Of a stretch of DNA of 20,435 nt, positions 9,280 to 18,646 are shown in pieces. This DNA is from Ichthyophonus hoferi (Eukaryota; Opisthokonta; Ichthyosporea; Ichthyophonida; Ichthyophonidae). The stretch's first letter is position 1, and every line of letters begins with the position of its first letter. The DNA lies in assembly GCA_002751075.1 (NCBI GenBank), contig NAOQ01000274.1:75102-95536 (forward strand), in the 5' to 3' direction. Under the pieces are notes generated by a model that searched no databases, had not been told where the DNA came from, and was given only the letters and a program-made list of their open reading frames with translations. The position numbers were made by a program, and so were the translations under genes.

Positions 9280-9899
9280 ACCATCACAAGAACTAGCAAT
9301 AGTCCTTCAGCAGCAGTTCTCACTACTAGATGCCAGAAGCCCTGCTCCACATGTCAGCTCCACACTGACTTCCCTGTTAATCACACGACTGCTGACTGCA
9401 GTCTTAACAAAGATAGTCCCAACTAGGGAAAATCCCCTTCAACACAGAGGACAGGCTCAACATCCCCAATGACTACCAGTACAGCACATTCTGCTTGGTT
9501 ACCAAGCCCACCAATCACTGTCATCCACTAGTTCATGATCTCCATTTGTCCCTAACAGGACCAGCCAGACACACCTGGCTGCAATCTCTAGCACAAGGAA
9601 CTTTGATAACACTCTGCCAACGACAACAACTGGTCATTAGGGATACCACTCTAGCACCCACCAACATTAATGACTTTCCAATTGGAAGTTTCCTAGTTGA
9701 CAGCAGTTGTTTTCAACACATCTGTATTAAGTGCAATGCATTCTCATTTGTCCCACTGAACCTGAAATTTACGTTAGTTAATGACACTGTTGTGGGTGCC
9801 ATGCATAATGGAGATGTAACCCTTGGTTGTACAATTGATGACAAAACCTGTCACATCATATGTTTTCAGTGGACATTAGAGAACTGGTGTTATCTATGA
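9280..9899 (+). mobile_element. Ty1/copia gag-protease fossil
   Basis: Plus-strand segments show a gag-type zinc knuckle at 9343-9399 with spacing C-x2-C-x9-H-x4-C (CSTC, NHTTADC). About 290 bases later comes a copia protease-like region: FLVDSSCFQHI (family: WILDSGASHHM), a downstream F-x3-P, VNDTVVGAMHNGDVTLG (family: ANG...A.G.GDV.L). Gag and protease are in the normal order. Only this portion of an element is present, with no LTR, integrase or RT attached on this strand, so it is broken. Its high-coordinate edge meets a minus-strand copia fossil at about 9900. Confidence 0.7.
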
Positions 9900-10322
9900 C
9901 TAGATCCACTGGGATTGGATTTGTTTACATTGATCTAGTTCTTCAAGCAGTGCACCTAGCCATATTGCTTCTAGTTTAGCCGCATTCAGTGCAATGTACT
10001 CTGCCCCAGTACTTGATAGGGCAGTCACAACCCATTGGTGACTCATCCATGGAGTAATACCTGAATATTCTACCTTACCTATGTTAACAAAGGGACCTGA
10101 TGTACCTCTTGTGGACTCATAATACCCAAGAAAGTCACTATATACTTTAAGGTTCCATATACTCTTCTTATATACCAGTTTAAGGTCGGGGAATATCATT
10201 AAGTAACCTATCACGTTTAGCATCATCTTCCCATGTCCCGTATGTGAGTTGGATGAGAATTGACCTGAAAAACGTATCATACAACTAATCCCAGACCTTG
10301 TTGACCTTGCTAGCCAGATCAA
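9900..10322 (-). mobile_element. copia RT end and RNase H domain (fossil part)
   Basis: A 140-residue open stretch matches the RT thumb to RNase H region. It has a TRSGISCMIRFSGQF block (family: RPDI.YAV..LSRF), VYSDFLGYYESTRGTSGPFVN (family: SDADWAGD...R.ST.GYVF) and the signature ALSSTGAEYIALNAAKLEAIWL (family: ALSSTEAEYIAL..A..EAIWL). It ends at the border with the plus-strand gag-protease fossil. Confidence 0.9.
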
Positions 10323-10329
10323 ATAATCT

Positions 10330-11160
10330 AATATTGTTTAGTATTAATCTTTATCAGCAGTCAGGCACACTACCTCAGGATCAAACAGTTATCCATATAC
10401 AATCAACATTCCTATCTTCAATGGAATTATCCCTTCTCCAAATGCAGGAATCATATTATTCACATACTGCCCTTGACCCAAGAAAATCCATTCATTCTGC
10501 AACTGAGAAATCTGAAGACCTAGGAAACGTTTGGGATTCCCATGTCCTTCATCTCAAATGACTTACTAATTTCCTTCACCAAGTCCTCAATGACCTCACC
10601 AGTATCCCCACAGATCAGAAATTCACCCACATAACCAAGACCCACAGTATATAACTATAACCATGCCTCACATAGATGCAGGAGTTATTATGAAATCACT
10701 GTAGGCCAACCAAGATCAAAAATAATGACAAAATATTGTAGCAAATCAGCAGGTTGCGGGAAGTTTATAAAACAATTCATCTAGTTCCTATACCGCATGG
10801 GGGTGGTATGAGTCCCCAAACACGGGGGGTTGAGATACATGCAATGTTTCTTTCAGCTTACCATTGAGAAATGCCTGCTTAGTATCCGTTTATCTCAATA
10901 TTAAGACATTTGATGTCACCGGGCTCAAAATTGCATGCCAATTCTTCAATGTAGCTGCTGGGAAAGAAAACAGTGCAAACCTATCCTTTGTCACTTGATT
11001 ACCCACTACAACAATGTGAATCATTAAATTACTAATGAAATCATCCCCTTTCACTTTATGTATTAGCACTCATAATGTTTGACATACCTTTGTCCCATCA
11101 GCTGGGCAATCTATCAGCTTAAATTCGTTATGTTTTACTTGAATCTTGATCTCAGTGTAA
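10330..11160 (-). mobile_element. copia reverse transcriptase region (fossil part)
   Basis: Short minus-strand blocks match copia RT landmarks. These are KQAFLNGKLKE near 10860-10900 (family: KTAFLNGELDE), a GYVGEFLICGDTG block near 10600-10650 at the place of the YVDD active site, and EISKSFEMKDMG just after it (family: L...F.MKDLG). The blocks are in the right order and spacing for RT. The region is decayed. Confidence 0.8.
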
Positions 11161-12239
11161 CTGGCAGATTTCCATGAGGTACACCCAGGTGTTTTCAGTA
11201 GTGACTACATGGTCATAAGAATTTTGACCTTAATAAGATCTCCTAGAACCTTCAAACAAAACAACTGAAAAGAATGACTCGATTTTAACGTTTTAGGATT
11301 GTACTTACTACCCAACCACATTCCCTCAGATCCCTCAACACCATTCAAAGAAAGCCCACGGTCATACACTTGATTGCGCAGTCTTTTAGTTTATGATACA
11401 TCCCCAGAGCTGCCTTCTTTTGAATACAGATCCACTAGTGTTAGCCTTTTCACTTCCATTACCTCATCCAGCTCTATGAGCACAACATTAAGAATAGCAG
11501 ATTCCATAGGCTCTGCCCACACATTATCTTCTATTACAAGACCTGCTCAAACAGATCTACCTATGCTGGCACCTTTGACTGGGCTTATATCAAGCCAGGG
11601 AAGAAGGACTAAATCCTGGGGTACACACTCCACCAACCCAGCACGCTCCACTGCACACACTGCATCTCAACTACCCTATCCAAGAATGATCCAATAGAAT
11701 ACTACCAATACAAGGAAATTTGGTGCAACAGGTGGCAGAATAGGATCTTGCGCACATATCTTCATACCAGTACCCTATCTCAAGTTAACATCTGTCTGTA
11801 CATCCATTTCTTTACCAAGAAAAAAAAAAGGTGGAAACTTTTCCAATCGATCCATATGGGCCAGCTCAGAAGGTAGTTCTGAATTGGTCTCAAAACCATG
11901 CATACTCATAATCTCATGTAAAATATTGTGTATCTGAAAATATATATATATATATTTAGAAGACACAGACAAAGGAAAAATGGTTTCAAGAAAATCAAAA
12001 TTTTGCATCATAACAATTTTGATTATATCTAATAATAAAAGAATCCTACAGCCCCACTAACCACTACCTTACCTGCTACCATACCCCATAACGATTCTTT
12101 CTTGACCCTTGGAAGCAAATTTTGGCCTGGTTTTTTCTGAACCTTAACTACAACCAAACAACCTCACATAACACAAACAAAACAATGTTAGAGTATTACC
12201 TGCCCAAGCCTGATACAGGCTCAATCCCGCTTTGACAGC
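11161..12239 (-). mobile_element. integrase C-terminus to RT linker (fossil part, weak)
   Basis: This is the stretch expected to encode the poorly conserved end of integrase and the linker to RT. No clear motif was found. The Ser/Thr-rich plus-strand frame at 11374-11697 is taken as an antisense shadow. A short (TA)n run lies near 11940-11955. Confidence 0.45.
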
Positions 12240-12850
12240 CATCAAGGGTGTATAGTTGTATAGTTAAAGGTATGTGCCCTTGCCAATGCACACACAGCTT
12301 ACAGATAGATATTGGCATTAGGCATGGTAAAATTCACCTTAATCATAGTATACAAGGTTAAATTTACCCTCTTGGATCAACCATTAAAAACACAGAAATG
12401 TGTCACAGTACACAGATATTTGATTCCTCATTCTAAAAAGAAATTATCAAAGTTTCCAGAACAGAACTGCTTACCTGTATCTAATAAAACGTCCCTGTTT
12501 TTTACATTTTGGAACTGCTCAACCTTATTCACATATGATATGAAATCCCAAATGCCTCATCCTTTGACGACAAAAGGTATATGTGAATATAATGTGAATT
12601 TATCAATTGTCATGAAAATGTACCTATAACCTTGATGTAAAGGTGGAAAGCTCCGTGTAGCTGGCCCGATTTATTCTGTAGTTGCAGTGCTCATGTAAAG
12701 GAGTCTTTAAGGCTTAATCTTTTCTCTCGGCGGAGTTCCAACAAATCAATTCACACTTACTCACTAAATTTTTCTGCAGCCTGAGTCCTACCTGATGAGA
12801 AATGGCTTAGACTTAACCTTTGACTTTGAGCATATGACACATTTTAGGTC
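12240..12850 (-). mobile_element. copia integrase region (fossil part)
   Basis: At about 12800-12850 the minus strand reads KCVICSKSKVKSKPF, the second half of the HHCC zinc-binding domain (family: C..C..GK....PF). Further on, at about 12550-12650, YSHIYLLSSKDEAF matches the integrase core segment (family: YSR.TWVY.MK.KSEVF). Order and spacing fit copia integrase. Confidence 0.75.
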
Positions 12851-12983
12851 CCTGCTTTGATCTTAGAGCTCCAAGCCTGCCTTTAGATCTACACTTTTAC
12901 ATCCTGTACGCCCAGAAGGTGTTCTATATATTTGTAAAGTTATATGTGGGTCAGATAGGCATGCACTTTGGCAGGGATTAAAT

Positions 12984-13244
12984 TCAGGTCAGAGAAATGT
13001 TTGTCATACAAGCTAGTAACATAACCTCATCAATATCACTTCTATGCATAATATCGTCAAAGTCCCTATACATAATTAGAAAATTGTCTGCAAGCAACAA
13101 CGTGATAATTCTTTGATGTAATAGTATAATGCTGGAGATAATAGTGCAAGCCAGATTGGAAACATAGAGGACATTATTCAGAACTAGGTAATGGCTACAT
13201 CCCCAGTGGTATTCTCTGATATAATCCTGCCCATTCCCAAACAA
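12984..13244 (-). mobile_element. copia protease end and linker to integrase (fossil part)
   Basis: The 86-residue open stretch starts with FGNGQDY, then LVLNNVLYVSNLACTIISS (family: L.NVLYVP.L..NLLSV..L), the segment that always follows the copia protease. The part with the catalytic aspartate was not recognised upstream. Confidence 0.75.
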
Positions 13245-13417
13245 ACAGAGGATGAATTATTGAACCTTTTAAAGCCAATAGATCAAGGCTCACAATTCAC
13301 AAAGCATTCTCTTTCCACCACAATAGACACATGACTCACACTAGCTCATAAGAAATAAGACGAAAAAGATGAAATGAGTTTATTATATGCCACTATTGTG
13401 GCAGCTATAAAGGAATG

Positions 13418-13823
13418 TTATCCAGGAGTCTTTAATTGCAATGATTCATTACCCTCTCCTAAGGCAGTAGTAAGGTCCACCATCATGTTAGCACAGTATC
13501 CACCAGAAGGACATTTGGCAGTCTCATGGTTGGTCACATCTGGATGGTAGTTGTTGGAATCTAAATTGGTATTTATAGATTCTGCTTCACTGTCTATGGT
13601 CATAGGGCGTCCGTTTTCTGATTCACTTGTACTGTAATCAAAATCTCCTAATACGCTTCTTGACGTTTCCTCCTCATTGCTGTCATAATAGAGTTGAATC
13701 TTCAGTTTTTTCTTGCCTATGAATTCTAACTTGGGTTCCGAGGGAATTATTGACTTACGCTTAACTCTAGGTAAAGTAGGTGTAGGTATATATCTCCTAT
13801 GTCCAGTCAAAACGACCTCTAAT
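13418..13823 (-). CDS. unrecognised acidic, Ser/Glu-rich coding segment
   Basis: About 135 residues are open. The frame has no ATG of its own near the start, and a possible AG acceptor (TTATTAG) precedes it at about 13824, so an exon is plausible. The N-terminal third is basic (RRYIPTPTLPRVKRK), the middle is acidic and Ser-rich (SNEEETSRS, DYSTSESENG), and the end has HETAKCPSGGYC and MVDLTTALGEGNES. No family is recognised. The composition looks like a real, partly disordered protein and not random AT-rich reading. It sits between the gag and protease parts of the minus-strand copia fossil, where no such segment belongs. It may be a captured or host exon, or part of another element. Confidence 0.4.
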
Positions 13824-14260
13824 AACGAACAAAGAATAAAATCCTTTGACTCATACTTTTATCAATGCAACACTATAGAAATCAGAATTCAGAGTAGGTT
13901 AGTGATTACTGGTTATATAATTGTTGGTTCAGGCCAATACCAGTTGACCAGGTGAGAAGCCTTTAAGCAAAACATGTTATTGAATAGGTACTTAACCTAA
14001 TTGTCATCTAACATGTGAACAGCATCATTTGTCCAATTAATTGTGTCAAGGACGATGCTAAATGTCACGTATGGTACATCAATCACTATATGTTCTTAAA
14101 ATGCAGATGATTAATACTCTGAAAATTGCGGTAAATTTATGTGCTAGACTGCATTACAAATCTGGACCTAAGTAAATATAATTAGTAATATCATTTAATT
14201 AATTAATTGTCATTAATTAATGTCTGGCTCTCAATTATCAATTAAAACCTCATTGTAAAC
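13824..14260. other. AT-rich stretch inside the copia span, no gene seen
   Basis: Host-like AT-rich DNA with an inverted AT-rich motif at 14195-14221 (TTAATTAATTAATTG against CATTAATTAA). No copia motif was found here, which supports an inserted segment. Confidence 0.45.
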
Positions 14261-14530
14261 GTTACTGAATCTTTAGAAATACAATGCTACATAAGCAATA
14301 AGTATTTTTGTACAAGACTTCATGAATTATAAAGCCTAACACTTGTAGAAGCTGAAATACTTTAACAGTAGTGGTACAAAATAGGCTTCCTGGTGGTCCC
14401 ATTTCCAAGTGGGGGTCTTTTGTGGCCTGCTTAAGAAGTAGTCCTATTGGCTTGAGTGGCCTAAATAGTCTTTTGACTGGGCTGACAACCAGTCTGATGG
14501 TTGGCCCTAGCCACAGTGACTCTTGGAAGG

Positions 14531-15176
14531 ACAGCATCTCACAATGTGATTAACCTGGCCAAATATGTAACACAAACTGGTTTCCTGGCGGGGTTCCCAG
14601 GATGGACTTAATTTCAGCTCTTTTACCACTGTTAACTACGACCACCACTGCCTTCATGATTATAACATTTTCAGGTATTGTAAAATTACCATCAAATTAC
14701 TTAATAAACTTATTCATTTCGTCAATATTAAAGGGAGTTCTTGGCTGTACCAAAATAACTGGCCAAAACACCAATTATATTCAGGCAAGGCCTAGCCCAC
14801 GGCAAATTTTTTCAAGTACTTTTACTTAACACTAAACGCGATCCTTCAATTCATTAGTACTCTAAGCACCGAAAATATTTTATTCACAAAGTCCCTTAAC
14901 GCCTCCATCCTGCTTAATATAAATGTTGTCTAACTGGGATATCAAAACCAACATATCCCCATATGTGTTCTGTGAATATAGTGAATTTAACCTTTCAAAT
15001 AGGCGCCATGATTGGTTGTATATTACTAATACTCCCCAATTTACCAATTTCATCCTGAGTAACCACCTTGAAGAATGCAGTTCTAACCATAGTCTTCTTA
15101 TGTTTATACTCAATCCATCTAGAATGCTTCTTGGGAAGCCTATGAGTGCATACGGCAAAACTAAAAAACCACACAC
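14531..15176 (-). mobile_element. copia gag region with zinc knuckle (fossil part)
   Basis: At 14880-15176 an open minus-strand stretch carries ERLNSLYSQNTYGDMLVLISQLDNIYI in parts (for example LVLISQLDNIYI). This resembles the copia gag helix that ends W..L...Y....L..L...L. At 14531-14573 CYIFGQVNHIVRCC resembles a gag zinc knuckle (C-x2-C-x4-H-x4-C pattern). The assignment is moderate and rests on position upstream of protease and integrase. Confidence 0.55.
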
Positions 15177-15399
15177 TACAAAATTACCCTTTGTGTCCAG
15201 GTCAGGACATCAATGTTTCCTGGACAGAAATCTAGCCCTGGAATTACCAACTCCTAACCAGGCCCATTCCAACTACTGTCAGGTGGAGCTGAGTGTGTGG
15301 AAGGGCCTGGCAGGCCACCACTCCAACTGTTTCCAAGGCAGAGGTTTCTTGTGGTGCAGACGAAGCAGGCGGGGGGAGGAAGTGACACAAAAAGACTAA

Positions 15400-16296
15400 G
15401 GTCCATTTGGGCCATAAATGCAGTTGCTACCAGTGGGTCAAACAGATTCTGATTCTGGTAACCATGTTGACCAAGGGCTGTCTGTCCTTACTGCTGGTTG
15501 ACAAAACGCTCTACTCCTCCAAAATTGTGATGCTCTATGAGCCAAAGAGACTCTGTGTGTGTACAAATAAAGTGAAATTTGCGTATAAAATATACGATAT
15601 CTACCCAGTCAGCATAGGACAGCTGTCTATTTAGTCCTCCCTTGAATGCATAATCCAGGCTAACAGCCATGTGCTAATATGATTGGATCTCAGCAAACCC
15701 TTCATTATTGAGCCCAGTATTTCATTGGCTGTGGTGCATGCCCTCCCCCTGCAATGGGTCATTCATTGTAAAAAAAGGGAGTTAGTTCTGTTAAAACTGA
15801 GGGAGTAAACTGTTAAGGAAAAAATGAGACATGTCTATCAGAACAACTAGGTCAGCTGAAGGATTAGACAACTCTTGAAATGTAGATGCCTATTGATCAT
15901 TGGGTGTAGCTGGAAGAGCATTAAACTCTTCTCTGGTGTGCTCCTTTAAAATAGTGTTTTTGTGATTTGCTGAAGAATTAGCAGTGGAAGCACTGCTAGG
16001 ATGTTGGACCTTATTAATCCTGTTGTAAAGTAGATTGAAAAGAATTAGGTCCTTTGAGCCTGTTGATCCAAATGTATTACTGTAAATCAAGTCCAGTCAA
16101 GATTCATATCTGGTGGAGGTGGAGTTTTGTCAGGAAAATTGATGTCAGAAGTGGTAGATCCTTCAGAATTAAACGGAAGGGTAACAATTGCTTTCTTATC
16201 GATTTTCCCTGACTGGGCATAGGTTATAGGAGTTAGTAAACGCCTGCACTTGCAAAAGATGTTATCTTTAGAACTTGACATTCGGTCTCTAGTCAT
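15400..16296 (-). mobile_element. unassigned coding fossil, possibly gag-like
   Basis: Three consecutive protein-like minus-strand stretches (16296-16087, 16090-15890, 15670-15488) lie upstream of the copia gag part. The first has an ATG start, FCKCRR, a Pro-rich PPPPDMNLDW end and balanced composition. The second has GSTGSKDLILFNLLYNRINKV and a polar tail. The third has LSYADWVDIVYFIRKF and LIEHHNFGGVERFVNQQ, which faintly recalls the helical gag-like ORF1 of DIRS-type and related elements. No domain is certain. They could be one old ORF, several pieces, or host exons split by the copia insertion. It is listed as a broken fossil. Confidence 0.35.
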
Positions 16297-18531
16297 ACCT
16301 TAATAATAAAAAGTGAATAATTTTTAATGTGTTTAAGCAGTATTTATTTCTGTTTAGAATTTCTGTCCTTGATACAGACTTAATATTTGGGTATATAGTT
16401 GCAGTCAAACTGACTGGCCCACAGTTACTTATAATATTCCTAACAACTAAGCCAAATATTGAACTTTAAACTTATGTTGTAATTTTAACGCCTCTTCCTA
16501 TATGTTTTCACTTGAGTTGTACCTATGTACCGTATCAGTATAAAGTTGAACCAATGCATACAGAGCACCAGTTACTATATTCTAACACTTAACTTAAAGC
16601 TAGATTGGCTTCCTAACATCTATTATTTTTTATAACCATTAAAATAAAATACCTAAGATAAACTTTAGACAAATCACTATGAATGCCTGTCTATAAGTGA
16701 TAGAGTTTTAATCTCAATATAAATACTTGAAAATGAGTTTCATGTCACTAAAGTAATGAGCTTTACGTAAAGATTATAACTATTAATTAAATAGGCTATA
16801 TTCTAAGTAATATAATGTTTCTAACCTACTTATGTTATGTATACACACATTATACGTATATAAAACACATCCACATGTCTATATTATAGTACCTATGGCA
16901 ACACAAGAAGAAAAAAAAATTGTCTAAAAATACTAGTTTACAATTTATATTCCAAAATATAATTTGTGCTGCCATTATTTCTTATATTGTACCTGTAGTT
17001 TTGAACAAAGTGAAAAGATACAAATAAGTAGATGGAAGATACTAGAAATAGTTGCAGTGGATTGTATCATTGGCAAAAGATAATGTGCATCTATTAGTTT
17101 CTGTAAGTGAACGTCCAATTAAATTAGCAACTAAATCAAACGGATTTTAAGGGATCGAGATTAAACTTTATTTTGCTTATTTGGTCCATATAGACAGTTT
17201 CACGAAATCGGCATAGACATTTCATTGATTAATCATATTGATGGATGCCTAATTGGTTTCATCGTAATTTCCCTTGAATACCCATATTTATTGGTTCTTA
17301 ATTGGTTTTATCACAATTGGTACCTAATTCGGACATTTGTATCTAATTTACTGCGCTAATAGCAAATAAAATAATAGTAGTTATAAAATAACCTTATATA
17401 GCTATTGGTTCACTGATAAATTTTATTGAATTAATGGCAAAGGTCTGGATTAGGCCTCTTGCAATTGAGGTGATATTGGCAAGCTAATTTACTGTCTGAT
17501 GTTATAGGTGATCGAATATGATTATTTGATCATGCGCTGATAGATACTAACCAACGGCTAATCTATATCCTTTGCATCCAAACACAAGTTTGAAGTAAGT
17601 AAGTCAGGTACTCTACTAAAAAGCCAATTCGTCGAGTACTAGTCTTATTTCTAATATAAGCCAATAAAGAAAAACAATATCTAGGTGCAAAACAAAAAAC
17701 ATTGTCAATTTGACATTCCTGTTGCGGATGTTTACTCTACCCAAATGCATTCCTTAATTGTTGAATTATATAGACATAATGGATCACGAAAATGGTATTT
17801 CAAACACTATGAATTCAAATGACTATTAAAATCAAATAATCTAATATCTAATATATATCTTATTTGCTACGACATAACCAACTATATGTTCTCAAGAAAA
17901 TTTTGACCGTAAGTAATATGAAAAACTGTCTAGTCTATGATCTTTGTTCAACACTTTTAAAATAACTAGTATATTGGAATGTTTGAAAATAAAATATTTA
18001 AACAATTTGATTGTTTCTTTAGCTATAATTATTTAATATTATTAGTAACTACCATTGTATATGTAGTCTGATCCTCTCTACTGGATCCCTTGGGAGTCTC
18101 ATTGGGCCATCAGCTAACGACTGGTTACCCAACTAACTGCACTTTACTAGTTTTATCGGCTTTATGGGCCTAGTTCTCAACTTCAGCTAACTGTTTTTAA
18201 TAATAAAAATGTCTTACACTATCTATACTCCGTGTATGCAAGTCTGTATGTTCAAACACATACCATAAATTCTAAATAGGCACAGGTTACACGGACCGAA
18301 CTTGTCTACTTCTAACATGACATCAGTCAACATTAAGATGCTTAAGTATAAAAGTCAAATTAAAGCTTAGAACACCAATTATAAAATTTAATACACGGAG
18401 CGTAAATAATAGGTATATAATAAATGTGTAACGAAAAAAAAAAAAGCATCAGAAGTATTTCGTTGTTTTATTAATTAATGATACCTCAACCGGTGATAAA
18501 GGGCTTCCAACAATTAAAGATGATGTTCAAA
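16297..18531. other. long AT-rich intergenic stretch, no gene seen
   Basis: No open frame of useful length was found on either strand. A short imperfect tandem, TTAATTGGTTT(C/T)ATC, occurs at about 17248-17270 and 17297-17320. A run of twelve A lies near 18434-18445. Nothing resembles a tRNA, rRNA or known element. Confidence 0.6.
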
Positions 18532-18537
18532 TTTATT
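18532..18537 (-). terminator. polyadenylation signal of the Agd3-like gene
   Basis: AATAAA on the minus strand, about 110 bases after the stop codon of the deacetylase gene, a typical 3' UTR distance. Confidence 0.5.
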
Positions 18538-18646
18538 GATATTTGGAAAATAAAAAAAAGCAATATACTAACACTAGATTGAAAAATAAAAATATACTGG
18601 GTGACGAGCACAGTAAATTATGTAAATTTGAAGTGTACAACTAAGA

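Larger units (their letters stand above)
9900..15200 (-). mobile_element. Long Ty1/copia fossil (gag to RNase H)
   Basis: Read on the minus strand, recognisable copia parts occur in the correct order: gag (about 15176-14531), protease-integrase linker (13244-12984), integrase (about 12850-12240), reverse transcriptase (about 11160-10330) and RNase H (10322-9900). The length, about 5.3 kb, resembles a whole copia coding region, but part of it is sequence between gag and protease that does not look like copia. No LTRs were recognised at either end. Coding capacity is broken many times, so the copy is old and inactive. Integrase before RT is the diagnostic order for copia against gypsy. Confidence 0.85.

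Noticed and set aside
11374-11697. Plus-strand 107-residue Ser/Thr-rich open frame
   Set aside because: It lies antisense to the linker of the minus-strand copia fossil and has low-complexity composition with no motif; best read as a shadow.
14923-15399. Plus-strand 158-residue open frame
   Set aside because: It overlaps the minus-strand gag-like region on the opposite strand and shows no family motif; the minus-strand reading fits the surrounding copia order.
16195-16245. A possible tiny intron inside the 16087-16296 frame (TACTAAC followed by CCCAG)
   Set aside because: The implied intron would be under 40 bases, far shorter than every supported intron in the window (182-532 bases).
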